Assembly (NCBI RefSeq): GCF_003259195.1
Contig: NZ_QJPK01000001.1
Span: forward strand, 372,001-436,000
Reading direction: 5' to 3'
Source of the DNA: Paracoccus sediminilitoris
Lineage (GTDB): Bacteria > Pseudomonadota > Alphaproteobacteria > Rhodobacterales > Rhodobacteraceae
Length of the DNA: 64,000 nucleotides
In this document: positions 1 to 7,540 of the stretch, in pieces
Layout: the number at the start of each line of letters is the position of its first letter
Position numbering within the stretch: the first letter of the stretch is position 1
Position numbers and translations under genes: made by a program
The notes under the pieces: model-generated
What the model was told of the DNA's origin: nothing
The model's database searches: none
Seen by the model: the letters and a program-made list of their open reading frames with translations, nothing else

Positions 1-1
1 T

Positions 2-310
2 GCCGGATCGCCCGAACGCGGGCTGGGGCTGGCCTATCTGGCGGGTCCGACCACCGGCTTTCTGATCGGCATGGCGCTGGCCATGGTCGTGACCGGTGCG
101 CTGGCGCGCGGCCGCGGCATGGGCATGCAGGCTCTGGCGCTGATCGCGGGCACGGTCGCCATCTATGTGCCCGGCCTTATCTGGCTGTCGGGCTTCGTGC
201 CTTCGGACCGGCTGCTGGCGGTGGGCGTCGCCCCCTTCATTCTGGGCGACATGGTCAAGATCGTGCTGGGCACGATGGTGCTGCAGGCGGGCCAGCGCTT
301 GCGCGGCTGA
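2..310 (+). CDS. bioY: BioY-family biotin transporter, C-terminal part
   Basis: This is the 3' end of a gene that starts before the window; the last 102 codons are visible. The frame opens with a glycine-rich stretch around a GPTTGFLIG motif and then three hydrophobic segments, the last preceded by a GDMVKIVLG motif. Both motifs are typical of BioY, the membrane S component that binds biotin for uptake, alone or with an ECF energy-coupling module. The reading frame ends at a TGA followed by a strong hairpin terminator. Biotin uptake fits the birA and pyruvate carboxylase genes further along. The family call is firm; the upstream part cannot be judged. Confidence 0.85.
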   Translation, partial: AGSPERGLGLAYLAGPTTGFLIGMALAMVVTGALARGRGMGMQALALIAGTVAIYVPGLIWLSGFVPSDRLLAVGVAPFILGDMVKIVLGTMVLQAGQRLRG

Positions 311-340
311 GGCCCAGACAACTGACAGCGAAGACCGCGA

Positions 341-366
341 ACGGGGCCATCATGGGCCCCGTTTTC
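341..366 (+). terminator. Rho-independent terminator after bioY
   Basis: A perfect 8-bp stem (341-348 with 355-362, ACGGGGCC/GGCCCCGT) closes a 6-nt loop and runs into TTTTCC. It lies 30 bases after the bioY stop. Confidence 0.8.
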
Positions 367-474
367 CATTCCGACCCTGCGTCATCCGGCGCATGGCGGG
401 TTCGCACGGGGTATCGCGACACGGGGGCGCCGTGCAGATTGGGCGTACCTGTTCCCAGACAAAGGCCCGCCGAC

Positions 475-924
475 ATGTCCGACCATGAACCGCTGCATTC
501 CGACATCATCCGCCGGGTCGAGGAGAGCTTTGCCGCCCAAGGCCTGATGCGGCATCTGGGCGTCGAGATCGCCTGCATCCGCCACGGAGAAGTGACGCTG
601 CGCCTGCCCTTCCGGCCGGAACTGACCCAGCATCACGGCTTTTTCCACGCGGGCGCGACCTCGGCCTTGGCCGATACGGCGGGCGGCTTTGCCGGATATA
701 CGCAGTTTCCCGAAGGCAGCACCGTCCTGACCACGGAATTCAAGCTGAACCTGCTGGCACCGGCCAGGGGCGACTGGCTGCTGGCGGTGGGACGCGTGGT
801 CAAGTCCGGGCGAACGCTGACCATCTGTCAGCTGGACGTGCATGCCCATCAGGGCGACGCGCGGACCCATGTGGCCACGGGGCTTCAGACGCTGATCTGC
901 CTGCCCGCGGGCGGCCCCTCGTGA
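475..924 (+). CDS. PaaI-type hotdog thioesterase
   Basis: A 149-residue protein of the single-hotdog acyl-CoA thioesterase family. The central motif QHHGFFHAG, followed by a small-residue helix (ATSALADTAGG), is the PaaI/YbgC-like signature in which a loop and the following helix bind and cleave a CoA thioester. The frame is open from 352, but the ATG at 475 (MSDHEPLHSD) fits normal family length, and the residues upstream look like read-through of the terminator region. It stands alone between the bioY terminator and gnd. The substrate cannot be inferred; PaaI homologues act on ring-hydroxylated phenylacetyl-CoA, but no paa genes are nearby. Confidence 0.8.
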   Translation: MSDHEPLHSDIIRRVEESFAAQGLMRHLGVEIACIRHGEVTLRLPFRPELTQHHGFFHAGATSALADTAGGFAGYTQFPEGSTVLTTEFKLNLLAPARGDWLLAVGRVVKSGRTLTICQLDVHAHQGDARTHVATGLQTLICLPAGGPS

Positions 925-985
925 CACCACCCCGCGCTTGGCGTAGACAGCGTCGACATTGATGTGAACCGCGAAGGGTGGATAG

Positions 986-2386
986 ATGGCACAGGCTAAT
1001 ATCGGGTTGATCGGATTGGGAACCATGGGGGCGGCACTGGCGCTGAACATCGCCGAAAAGGGCTTTCCCATCGCCGTCTGGAACCGCACGACCGAGGTGA
1101 CGCGCAAGTTTCACGCGACCGCCGGCGATCTGGCCGACAGCGTCATCCCGACCGAGAGCCTGGCCGATTTCGTGGCCGCCATCACGCCCCCCCGCGCGAT
1201 CATCCTGATGGTGCCTGCCGGTCCCGCAGTCGATGCCCAGCTGGAGGCGCTGACCCCGCTGCTGGATGCCGACGACCTGGTGATCGATGCGGGCAATGCC
1301 GATTTCCACGACACGAACCGCCGCATCGACGCGGGCCTGCCCTTTCACTTCCTGGGCATGGGCGTTTCGGGCGGTGAAGAGGGCGCGCGTCACGGTCCGG
1401 CCATCATGGGCGGCGGCGATGCGGCCGATTGGGACCGCGTGTCGAACGTGATGAACGCGATCGCAGCCAAGGCCGATGATGGCGAAGCCTGCGCGGCCCG
1501 CATGGGCGACGCGGGTGCGGGCCATTTCGTCAAGATGGTCCATAACGGCATCGAATATGCCGACATGCAGATGATCGCCGAGGTCTATGGTCTGATGCGC
1601 GACGGCATGGGCATGGATGCGGGCGCCATCTCGGACGTCTTCGCAGGCTGGAACGAGGGCGTGCTGTCCAGCTATCTGATCGAGATCTCGGCCAAGGTCA
1701 CCGCCGCTGCCGACAAGCACACCGGCAAGGCGATGCCCGACGTCATCTTGGACCGCGCAGGCCAGAAGGGCACCGGCCGCTGGACCGCGATCGAGGCGCA
1801 GCATCTGTCCGCCCCCATCCCCGTGATCGAGGCTGCCGTCATGGCGCGCAACGTCTCGGCCCGGCTGGACGAACGCAAGGCCGGTCAGGACCGCTTCGGC
1901 GCCGCCCCACAGCCCTGCGACATGGACCCGAAGGCGCTGGAACAGGCGCTGATCGTCGGCAAGATCATGTGCTATGCGCAGGGCTTCACGATGATCTCGG
2001 GGGCATCCGAGCGCTTCGGCTGGACCCTGAACCTGCCCGAGATCGCCAAGGTCTGGCGCGCGGGCTGCATCATCCGGTCCTCAATGCTGAACGACATGGC
2101 GGATGCCTTGGGCGAGAACCCCGACCGCAACCTGATCCTGGCGCCGTTCTTTGCCGACCTGATCGAACAGGGTGTCCCCGCCCTGCGCCAGGTCGTGTCC
2201 CAGGGGATTGCCGCCGGACATGCCTTGCCGGCGCTGGCTTCGGGGCTGATGTGGTTCGACATGATGCGCACGGCGCGCGGCACGGCCAACATGCTGCAGG
2301 CACAGCGCGACTTCTTCGGCGCCCACGGGTTCGAACGCCTGGACGGTGTTCAGGACACCCACGGCCCTTGGGGCAGCGACGCCTGA
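986..2386 (+). CDS. gnd: 6-phosphogluconate dehydrogenase, decarboxylating
   Basis: A 466-residue protein that oxidatively decarboxylates 6-phosphogluconate to ribulose 5-phosphate, making NADPH in the pentose phosphate pathway. The N-terminal Rossmann motif GLGTMG is at residues 10-15. The substrate-binding segment VSGGEEGARHGP is at about 127-138, and FVKMVHNGIEY places the catalytic Lys at 183 and the Glu at 190, the positions expected in the family. The length equals the usual long (GndA) form. No zwf or edd lies nearby. The gene converges on the MarR regulator, sharing a bidirectional hairpin. Confidence 0.95.
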   Translation: MAQANIGLIGLGTMGAALALNIAEKGFPIAVWNRTTEVTRKFHATAGDLADSVIPTESLADFVAAITPPRAIILMVPAGPAVDAQLEALTPLLDADDLVIDAGNADFHDTNRRIDAGLPFHFLGMGVSGGEEGARHGPAIMGGGDAADWDRVSNVMNAIAAKADDGEACAARMGDAGAGHFVKMVHNGIEYADMQMIAEVYGLMRDGMGMDAGAISDVFAGWNEGVLSSYLIEISAKVTAAADKHTGKAMPDVILDRAGQKGTGRWTAIEAQHLSAPIPVIEAAVMARNVSARLDERKAGQDRFGAAPQPCDMDPKALEQALIVGKIMCYAQGFTMISGASERFGWTLNLPEIAKVWRAGCIIRSSMLNDMADALGENPDRNLILAPFFADLIEQGVPALRQVVSQGIAAGHALPALASGLMWFDMMRTARGTANMLQAQRDFFGAHGFERLDGVQDTHGPWGSDA

Positions 2387-2399
2387 TCGACGATAAGGG

Positions 2400-2423
2400 G
2401 ATCAGCCGCGCGGGCGGCTGATC
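2400..2423. terminator. Bidirectional hairpin between gnd and marR
   Basis: A 10-bp stem (GATCAGCCGC/GCGGCTGATC) with a GCGG loop overlaps the stop codon of the minus-strand marR gene and lies 14 bases after gnd. There is no long T tract on either strand, so termination strength is uncertain. Confidence 0.5.
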
Positions 2424-2917
2424 TCGCCTAATGTCAGCACGGGCGAGGCATCGATGCCCTGCGCGTTCAGCATTGCCGCGACGCGTTCCAATGCCGCGAC
2501 CAGCATCGATTGTTCCCAGTCCTGCATGCTTTGAAAGCCCTTGACGAAATGCTGCTGCAGCGCGTCTGGGGCATCCTGCAGCGCCTGCGCGCCCCCTTCG
2601 GTCAGGATCACGTGCAATTGCCGCCGGTCGGTCACGGACCGTTCCCGCGATGTCAGGCCCAGCTTGTTCAGCTGATCGACCAGCGCCGTCACGGTGGCCT
2701 GGCTGACGCCCATGCGGCCCGCAAGCGCCGTGGGCGTCGCACGCTGCCCCTCGGCGGCGGCAAGGATCTGCAGCACACGCAGCTTGGCCGGTGTCAGCCG
2801 CGCCGATTGCGCCAGTTCACGTTCATATTGTTCGGTGGCCCTCAGGATGCGCCGCAGCGCGATCAGGGCGTCATCCGTGCGGGGATAGGGGGCGGGCTGC
2901 GTCATGGGGTCCATCAT
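2402..2917 (-). CDS. ectR: MarR-family regulator, probable EctR
   Basis: A 171-residue MarR-family protein. The winged helix-turn-helix spans about residues 45-115: a TPAKLRVLQILAAAE helix, the recognition region ALAGRMGVSQATVTALVDQL, and a wing with RSVTDRRQLHVILT. The gene is divergent from ectA with 216 bases between them, the arrangement in which EctR repressors of ectoine genes were described in methylotrophs. Two palindromic sites lie near the ectA promoter, which fits repression of ectoine synthesis at low salt. Start codons at 2917, 2914 and 2905 are possible. The family is certain; the EctR role is inferred from position. Confidence 0.85.
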   Translation of the reverse strand: MMDPMTQPAPYPRTDDALIALRRILRATEQYERELAQSARLTPAKLRVLQILAAAEGQRATPTALAGRMGVSQATVTALVDQLNKLGLTSRERSVTDRRQLHVILTEGGAQALQDAPDALQQHFVKGFQSMQDWEQSMLVAALERVAAMLNAQGIDASPVLTLGEISRPRG

Positions 2918-3030
2918 GCCATTCGGGTGGTCGGCAGGGCAATGCCGGGTTCTTTATCATGTAAATAATTCGCTTGACGAACGGGTTTCATCACGGACCC
3001 GTGTCGAAAAGCAGAAATAAGCCTTTAAAT

Positions 3031-3101
3031 CTAAGTTACTTAGCTGAAAAGGCCCAAATTTTTGCGATTCCCTTGCAACCAGAAGGTAAGTTTACTAGTT
3101 A
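3031..3101 (+). promoter_or_regulatory. ectA promoter region with MarR-like operator palindromes
   Basis: A 13-bp palindrome CTAAG-TTA-CTTAG lies at 3031-3043. A related element, GTAA-GT-TTAC, lies at 3086-3095, inside the spacer of a candidate promoter with -35 TTGCAA (3073-3078), 17-bp spacer and -10 TAGTTA (3096-3101). The stretch is AT-rich compared with its surroundings. A third small repeat, TTTA-N5-TAAA, lies at about 2952-2964, closer to the marR start. A repressor bound at the second site would block the ectA promoter. The sequence features are directly visible; their use is inference. Confidence 0.5.
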
Positions 3102-3133
3102 GATCACCGAAGCAACTGAGGACCTAGTCGCCC

Positions 3134-3670
3134 ATGCCCAAAGATGTGCAAGACATTGAACGCCCCCAGCAGTTGACGCTGCGCAAGCCCGACGCAACCG
3201 ATGGCGCTGCCATCTGGGAGCTGGTGCGCAGCTGCAAGCCACTGGATGAAAATTCGATGTATTGCAATCTGGTGCAGGCCGAACATTTCCGCGACACATG
3301 CGTGCTGGCGGAAATCGACGGTGACGTGGTTGGCTGGATTTCGGGTCACATGATCCCGAACGAAGACGCCCTTTTCGTCTGGCAGGTTGCAGTTGGCAAG
3401 AAAGCACGCGGTCTGGGACTGGGACGCAAGATGCTGACGCATCTGATCAACCGCGACGAATGCGCGGATGCCACCCGGATCAACACCACGATCACGCTGG
3501 ACAATGACGCATCCTGGGGCCTGTTCCGCAGTTTTGCCCGCCACGCTGGCGGCAAGCTGAGCGATGACCCCCACTTCATGCGCCACCGGCATTTCGGCGG
3601 CCGTCACGCGACCGAGCATATGGTGACCATCACCCTGCCCTCGGATGACGCGCAGGCCAAGGCCGCCTGA
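3134..3670 (+). CDS. ectA: L-2,4-diaminobutyrate acetyltransferase
   Basis: A 178-residue GNAT acetyltransferase that acetylates the gamma-amino group of diaminobutyrate, the second step of ectoine synthesis. The acetyl-CoA pyrophosphate loop is at residues 92-97 (RGLGLG), within WQVAVGKKARGLGLGRKML. The N-terminal LRKPDATDGAAIWELVRSC segment and the INTTITLDN stretch are typical of EctA. It is the first gene of ectA-ectB-ectC-ask. The ATG at 3134 is preceded by a weak GAGG about 12 bases upstream. The family call is firm from both motif and synteny. Confidence 0.95.
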   Translation: MPKDVQDIERPQQLTLRKPDATDGAAIWELVRSCKPLDENSMYCNLVQAEHFRDTCVLAEIDGDVVGWISGHMIPNEDALFVWQVAVGKKARGLGLGRKMLTHLINRDECADATRINTTITLDNDASWGLFRSFARHAGGKLSDDPHFMRHRHFGGRHATEHMVTITLPSDDAQAKAA

Positions 3671-3725
3671 AATCATTCACACATCTAAGCAATTCAGAAC
3701 GCATCCTGATGCGAAAGGATTCCCT

Positions 3726-5021
3726 ATGTCCAACGACATGATGACGACTGAGACCGACAAGACTATCTTCACCCGCCGCGAAAGCGAAGCGCGATCCTAT
3801 TGCCGGGGCATTCCAAATGTTTTCACCTCGGCGAGCGGGTCAATCATGCGCGCCGAGGACGGCACCGAATATATCGACTTCCTGGCCGGCTGTTCGTCGC
3901 TGAACTATGGTCATAACGACCCGGACATGAAGACTGCGCTGGTGGATCACATCACCAATGACGGCATCGCGCATGGCCTGGACCTGCACACGACCACCAA
4001 GGCCGACTTCCTTGGTGCCTTCGAAAAGCACATCCTGAAGCCGCGCGGCATGGATCATCGCGTGATGTTCATGGGCCCAACCGGCGCCAATGCCGTCGAA
4101 GCCGCCATGAAGATCGCCCGCAAATCGACGGGCCGCACCAATATCATCGCCTTCACCAATGGCTTTCATGGCGTGACCATGGGTGCCTTGGCTGCGACCG
4201 GCAACGGTTATCATCGCGGTGGCGCTGGCATGGATGCGACCGGCGTGACGCGCATGCCCTATGACGACTACGCCGATGGCGTGGACAGCGCGGCCCTGCT
4301 GGACCAGATGCTGTCGGACGCTTCGGGCGGGATCGACGCACCGGCGGCGATCATGCTGGAAACGATCCAGGGCGAAGGCGGCCTGAACGCTGCATCGACC
4401 GAATTCGTCCAGAAGCTGGCCGATATCGCCAAGCGCCACGGCGCACTGCTGATCTTGGATGACATCCAGGCCGGTTGTGGCCGCAGCGGCAAGTTCTTCT
4501 CGTTTGAGGACATGGGCGTGGTGCCGGACCTGGTGCCGATGGCCAAGTCGATCTCAGGCTTTGGCCTGCCCTTGGCGATGGTCCTGGTTCGTCCAGAACA
4601 TGACGTCTTTGGGCCTGCCGAACACAATGGCACCTTCCGGGGCAACACCCATGCCTTCGTGACCGCACGTGTCGCCATCGAGAAATTCTGGTCCGACAAG
4701 GCGTTCGAGGCAGAGCTGGCCGAAAAAGCCGCGCTGATCGAAAAGCGCCTGACCGAACTGGCCGATCTGGTTCCCGGCGCCTACCTGAAGGGCCGCGGCC
4801 TGATGCGCGGCGTCGATGTCGGCACGGGCGAACTGGCCGCTGCCATTTGTGCACGCGCCTTTGAAAACGGCCTGATCATCGAGACCTCGGGGAACGAGGA
4901 TCAGGTGGTCAAGGTGCTGGCCGCGCTGACCACGCCCACCGAGGTCTTCAACAAGGGCTTCGACATCCTGCTGGATGCAGCCCGCGACGTCCTTTCCACG
5001 ACCAAGATTGCAGCGGAGTAA
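3726..5021 (+). CDS. ectB: Diaminobutyrate-2-oxoglutarate transaminase
   Basis: A 431-residue class III aminotransferase that converts aspartate semialdehyde and glutamate to L-2,4-diaminobutyrate, the first committed step of ectoine synthesis. The PLP-binding Lys is residue 274 (VPMAKSISGFGLPL). The PLP-ring Asp is in LLILDDIQAGCGRSG near residue 246, and MFMGPTGANAVEAAMKIAR forms the phosphate-binding area near 115-132. The frame is open upstream, but the ATG at 3726 follows an AAAGGA ribosome site at 3714-3719 and 55 bases of spacer after ectA. Length is normal for EctB. Confidence 0.95.
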   Translation: MSNDMMTTETDKTIFTRRESEARSYCRGIPNVFTSASGSIMRAEDGTEYIDFLAGCSSLNYGHNDPDMKTALVDHITNDGIAHGLDLHTTTKADFLGAFEKHILKPRGMDHRVMFMGPTGANAVEAAMKIARKSTGRTNIIAFTNGFHGVTMGALAATGNGYHRGGAGMDATGVTRMPYDDYADGVDSAALLDQMLSDASGGIDAPAAIMLETIQGEGGLNAASTEFVQKLADIAKRHGALLILDDIQAGCGRSGKFFSFEDMGVVPDLVPMAKSISGFGLPLAMVLVRPEHDVFGPAEHNGTFRGNTHAFVTARVAIEKFWSDKAFEAELAEKAALIEKRLTELADLVPGAYLKGRGLMRGVDVGTGELAAAICARAFENGLIIETSGNEDQVVKVLAALTTPTEVFNKGFDILLDAARDVLSTTKIAAE

Positions 5022-5025
5022 CATC

Positions 5026-5418
5026 ATGATTGTACGCGATTTCAACAAGCTCAAAGACACCGACCGTTCGGTTTCGGACGCACAGTGGAATTCGGTCCGC
5101 ATGCTGTTGGCCGATGACGGGATGGGGTTTTCCTTCCACATCACGACGCTGCACGCGGGGTCGGAACATCAGTTCCACTATAAGCACCACTTCGAGAGCG
5201 TGTTCTGCATGCAGGGCAAGGGCTCGATCACCGATCTGGGCACCGGCGAAACGCATGAGATCACGCCCGGCGTGATGTATGCGCTGAACCTGCACGACAA
5301 GCACATCCTGCGCGCGGAAGAAACGCTGGTCATGGCCTGCTGCTTCAACCCGCCCGTGACCGGGACCGAAGTTCACCGCGAAGACGGCAGCTATGCTCCT
5401 GCCAAAGAAACGGCGTAA
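5026..5418 (+). CDS. ectC: L-ectoine synthase
   Basis: A 130-residue cupin-fold enzyme that cyclises N-gamma-acetyl-diaminobutyrate to ectoine. The three metal ligands described for EctC fall at the expected positions: Glu57 in HHFESV, Tyr85 in PGVMYAL and His93 in DKH. The ATG at 5026 lies four bases after the ectB stop, so the two are probably translationally coupled; the GGAG inside CAGCGGAGTAA can serve as ribosome site. No ectD (ectoine hydroxylase) follows, so the product of this cluster should be ectoine rather than hydroxyectoine unless ectD lies elsewhere. Confidence 0.96.
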   Translation: MIVRDFNKLKDTDRSVSDAQWNSVRMLLADDGMGFSFHITTLHAGSEHQFHYKHHFESVFCMQGKGSITDLGTGETHEITPGVMYALNLHDKHILRAEETLVMACCFNPPVTGTEVHREDGSYAPAKETA

Positions 5419-5421
5419 GTC

Positions 5422-6861
5422 ATGGCAGACCCGAACAACACTCACACCGTCGAAAAGATCGGTGGCACGTCGATGTCGCGGGTCCATGAACTGCGCGACA
5501 CCCTGCTGATCGGGGACCGCACGGGGACCGACCTTTACGGTCGGATCTTCGTGGTCTCGGCCTTTGGCGGCATCACGAACCTGTTGCTGGAGCACAAGAA
5601 GTCGGGCAAGCCCGGCGTCTATGCGGCCTTCGCCAATGGCGACGGCGATCACGGCTGGCTCGAGGCGCTGGACCGTGTCTCGGATGCCATGATCGAGGCG
5701 CATCGCGGCATTCTGGAACATCCCGGTGATCTGGAACGTGCCGACGACTTCGTCCGCGACCGCATCCTCGGCGCACGCAACTGCCTGATCGACCTGCAGC
5801 GCCTGTGCTCCTATGGCCATTTCCGCCTGTCCGAACACATGCTGCAGACCCGCGAATTGCTGTCGGGCCTGGGCGAGGCACATTCCGCCTTTGTCACCAC
5901 GCTGATGATCCAGCGAGCCGGCGTTCAGGCGCGTTTCGTCGACCTGTCGGGTTGGCGCGACGAGGGCGAGGTCAGCCTGGATGAACGCATCCTTGGTGCG
6001 ATGCAGGGCGTCGATCCGCATTCCGAGATCCCGATCGTCACAGGCTATGCCCAGTGCCGCGAAGGTCTGATGCGCGAATTCGACCGTGGCTATTCCGAGG
6101 TGACCTTCTCGCGTCTGGCGGCCCTGACCGGCGCGCGCGAGGCAATCATCCACAAGGAATTCCACCTATCTTCGGCGGACCCGAACCTTGTTGGCGCGGA
6201 TGCCGTGCGCAAACTGGGACGCACCAATTACGACGTGGCCGACCAGCTGTCGAACCTTGGGATGGAGGCGATCCACCCCAAGGCCGCCAAGACGCTGCGC
6301 CAGTCGGGCGTTCCGCTGCGCGTGACCAACGCGTTCGAGCCGCATGACCCCGGCACGCTGATCGACGACCAGCCCGCCACCGAACCGGCGGTCGAGATCG
6401 TCACCGGTCTTGATGTCTTTGCGCTGGAACTGTTCGAGCAGGACATGGTCGGGGCCAAGGGCTATGACGCCTTCATCCTCGAAGTGCTGACCCGTCACAA
6501 GGTGCGCATCGTCAGCAAGGTTTCGAACGCCAACACGATCACGCATTACGTCGACAGCAGCCTCAAGGTGCTGCGCCGTGTCGAGAAGGACCTGACCGAG
6601 CGCTACCCCTCGGCCGATGTCTCCTCGCGCGCGGTGGCCATGGCCTCGGCCGTGGGACGTGATCTGGACGGGCTGGCGGTCCTCAGCCGCGGTCTGAACG
6701 CGCTGGCAGCGGCCGATCTGGAGGCGATCGGCGCAACCCAGGGCCCCCGCCCCGTCGATGTGCAGTTCATCGTCGAACGCGACGCGCTGGCCGGTGTCAT
6801 CAAGGCGCTGCACCGCGCTTTGGTCGAAGATCAGGCCCAGCCCGCCCAGAAGGCTGCCTGA
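5422..6861 (+). CDS. ask: Ectoine-specific aspartate kinase
   Basis: A 479-residue aspartokinase that phosphorylates aspartate, feeding aspartate semialdehyde into the ectoine pathway. The N-terminal nucleotide-binding motif KIGGTSM is at residues 12-18. The later half has the region KVRIVSKVSNANTITHYV, compatible with ACT-like regulatory modules. It starts three bases after the ectC stop and closes the operon before a strong terminator. Ask_Ect paralogues in such clusters are described as relieved of the usual lysine/threonine feedback. That property is inferred from position here, not read from the sequence. Confidence 0.92.
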   Translation: MADPNNTHTVEKIGGTSMSRVHELRDTLLIGDRTGTDLYGRIFVVSAFGGITNLLLEHKKSGKPGVYAAFANGDGDHGWLEALDRVSDAMIEAHRGILEHPGDLERADDFVRDRILGARNCLIDLQRLCSYGHFRLSEHMLQTRELLSGLGEAHSAFVTTLMIQRAGVQARFVDLSGWRDEGEVSLDERILGAMQGVDPHSEIPIVTGYAQCREGLMREFDRGYSEVTFSRLAALTGAREAIIHKEFHLSSADPNLVGADAVRKLGRTNYDVADQLSNLGMEAIHPKAAKTLRQSGVPLRVTNAFEPHDPGTLIDDQPATEPAVEIVTGLDVFALELFEQDMVGAKGYDAFILEVLTRHKVRIVSKVSNANTITHYVDSSLKVLRRVEKDLTERYPSADVSSRAVAMASAVGRDLDGLAVLSRGLNALAAADLEAIGATQGPRPVDVQFIVERDALAGVIKALHRALVEDQAQPAQKAA

Positions 6862-6883
6862 CCGCGACACCATCACCGGACCG

Positions 6884-6915
6884 AAAGGGGCGATCCACAA
6901 GGGTCGCCCCTTTTT
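6884..6915 (+). terminator. Rho-independent terminator of the ect operon
   Basis: A perfect 10-bp stem (6884-6893 AAAGGGGCGA with 6904-6913 TCGCCCCTTT), a 10-nt loop and a T run to 6915, 23 bases after the ask stop. Confidence 0.88.
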
Positions 6916-6952
6916 CATGGCCACATGGGCCGGATGCGGGGTCTTCGCCCCC

Positions 6953-6981
6953 TTGCAGCGCAGGCGCCCCCGTCCTATATG
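6953..6981 (+). promoter_or_regulatory. Promoter of ssrA
   Basis: A -35 element TTGCAG (6953-6958), a 17-bp spacer and a -10 element TATATG (6976-6981). Transcription would start near 6988. The same -35 hexamer and spacing occur in front of both tRNA-Gly genes in this window. Confidence 0.65.
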
Positions 6982-7181
6982 GGTCCTGTCCGGAGCAATT
7001 CGGACTATGGACATAAACGCGCTCGTAATAAGCGGATCGGACCCGGGGGCGGTACCCGGCGGCTCCACCAAGACACCCTTCATTGGGGGCAAATGGGGCC
7101 GAAACAGGATCGACGAACGTCTAAAGGGGTTATGCTTTGTCTCGGTGAGCTACTACCGTTATCGGTGCAAAACGTACAGTT

Positions 7182-7220
7182 GCCAATGACAACCGTGCTC
7201 CGGTCGCTCTGGCTGCGTAA
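7182..7220 (+). other. tmRNA proteolysis-tag reading frame
   Basis: Codons GCC to GCG then TAA encode the 12-residue tag ANDNRAPVALAA, ending in the ALAA degron for ClpXP. The AND start and LAA end match the tags remembered for Rhodobacterales. SspB, encoded at 10648, is the adaptor that reads such tags. Confidence 0.93.
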
Positions 7221-7294
7221 GCAGTCCGAAAGATCGAAACCTAAGCCCTTGCGCCTAGCAGCGTAAGGCGGGGCCCGCAGGAGCCTGGCAACAG

Positions 7295-7311
7295 AATCCT
7301 GCACCTCATTC
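7295..7311 (+). repeat. Attachment-site core, left copy (at the ssrA 3' end)
   Basis: The 17 bases AATCCTGCACCTCATTC are repeated exactly at 10552-10568. The left copy includes the 3' arm of the last tmRNA hairpin, so integration leaves the RNA gene intact. tmRNA 3' ends are classic targets of tyrosine integrases. Confidence 0.8.
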
Positions 7312-7364
7312 CCCACTCCTTAACACGTTGTTTTCGCTCATTGTCTGGTTTCCAGTTTTGCAGC

Positions 7365-7387
7365 GTTTTACAGTTTGCGTTCACGGT
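7365..7387 (+). repeat. Possible integrase arm-type sites, left end
   Basis: GTTTTACAGTT (7365-7375) and GTTCACGGT (7379-7387) lie inside the left end of the element, over the integrase stop codon. Both words recur in the same order and orientation near the right end, at 10448-10458 and 10479-10487. Confidence 0.35.
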
Positions 7388-7540
7388 ATTCCCTGAGCAC
7401 GGCTTTTGCCGCCGCTTTGCGGTCGTGATGGCGGCTGTATCGTTCGACCATTTCCACCGACATGGCGATGGTTGCGCTGATCTGAAGTGCGCTCATTCCG
7501 TCCTGCCGCAGCCTGATAACAGCGTTGGCGCGTAGGCCAA
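7368..7540 (-). pseudogene. Tyrosine integrase, C-terminal fragment
   Basis: The last 57 residues of this frame begin GLRANAVIRLRQDGMSALQI and continue with AMSVEMVERYSRHHDRKAAAKA. This resembles the end of a tyrosine recombinase: an HxLR-type box (here LGLR, His lost at the junction), a helix, then the GHS-x-x-MV-x-x-Y nucleophile segment, with Tyr in VERYSRH. The stop is 57 bases inside the left attachment core, the usual place for an integrase gene. The whole N-terminal catalytic part is missing, and the frame runs straight on from portal-protein sequence. The fragment cannot act as an integrase. Confidence 0.6.

Larger units (their letters stand above)
6988..7311 (+). ncRNA. ssrA: Permuted two-piece transfer-messenger RNA (tmRNA)
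   Basis: The gene has the circularly permuted order typical of alphaproteobacteria. The acceptor piece comes first and ends in CGGCTCC-ACCA at 7060-7070. A spacer of about 24 bases to be removed follows. The coding piece starts at 7095 with GGGGCCGAAACAGGATCGAC. The two pieces pair as a 7-bp acceptor stem (GGGGCCG with CGGCTCC, one G-U). The tag frame is at 7182-7220. The coding piece ends in a hairpin, GCAGGA (7278-7283) with TCCTGC (7297-7302). The RNA rescues stalled ribosomes and tags the peptide for proteolysis. Exact 5' and 3' ends are estimates; the 3' end overlaps an integration core. Confidence 0.93.
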
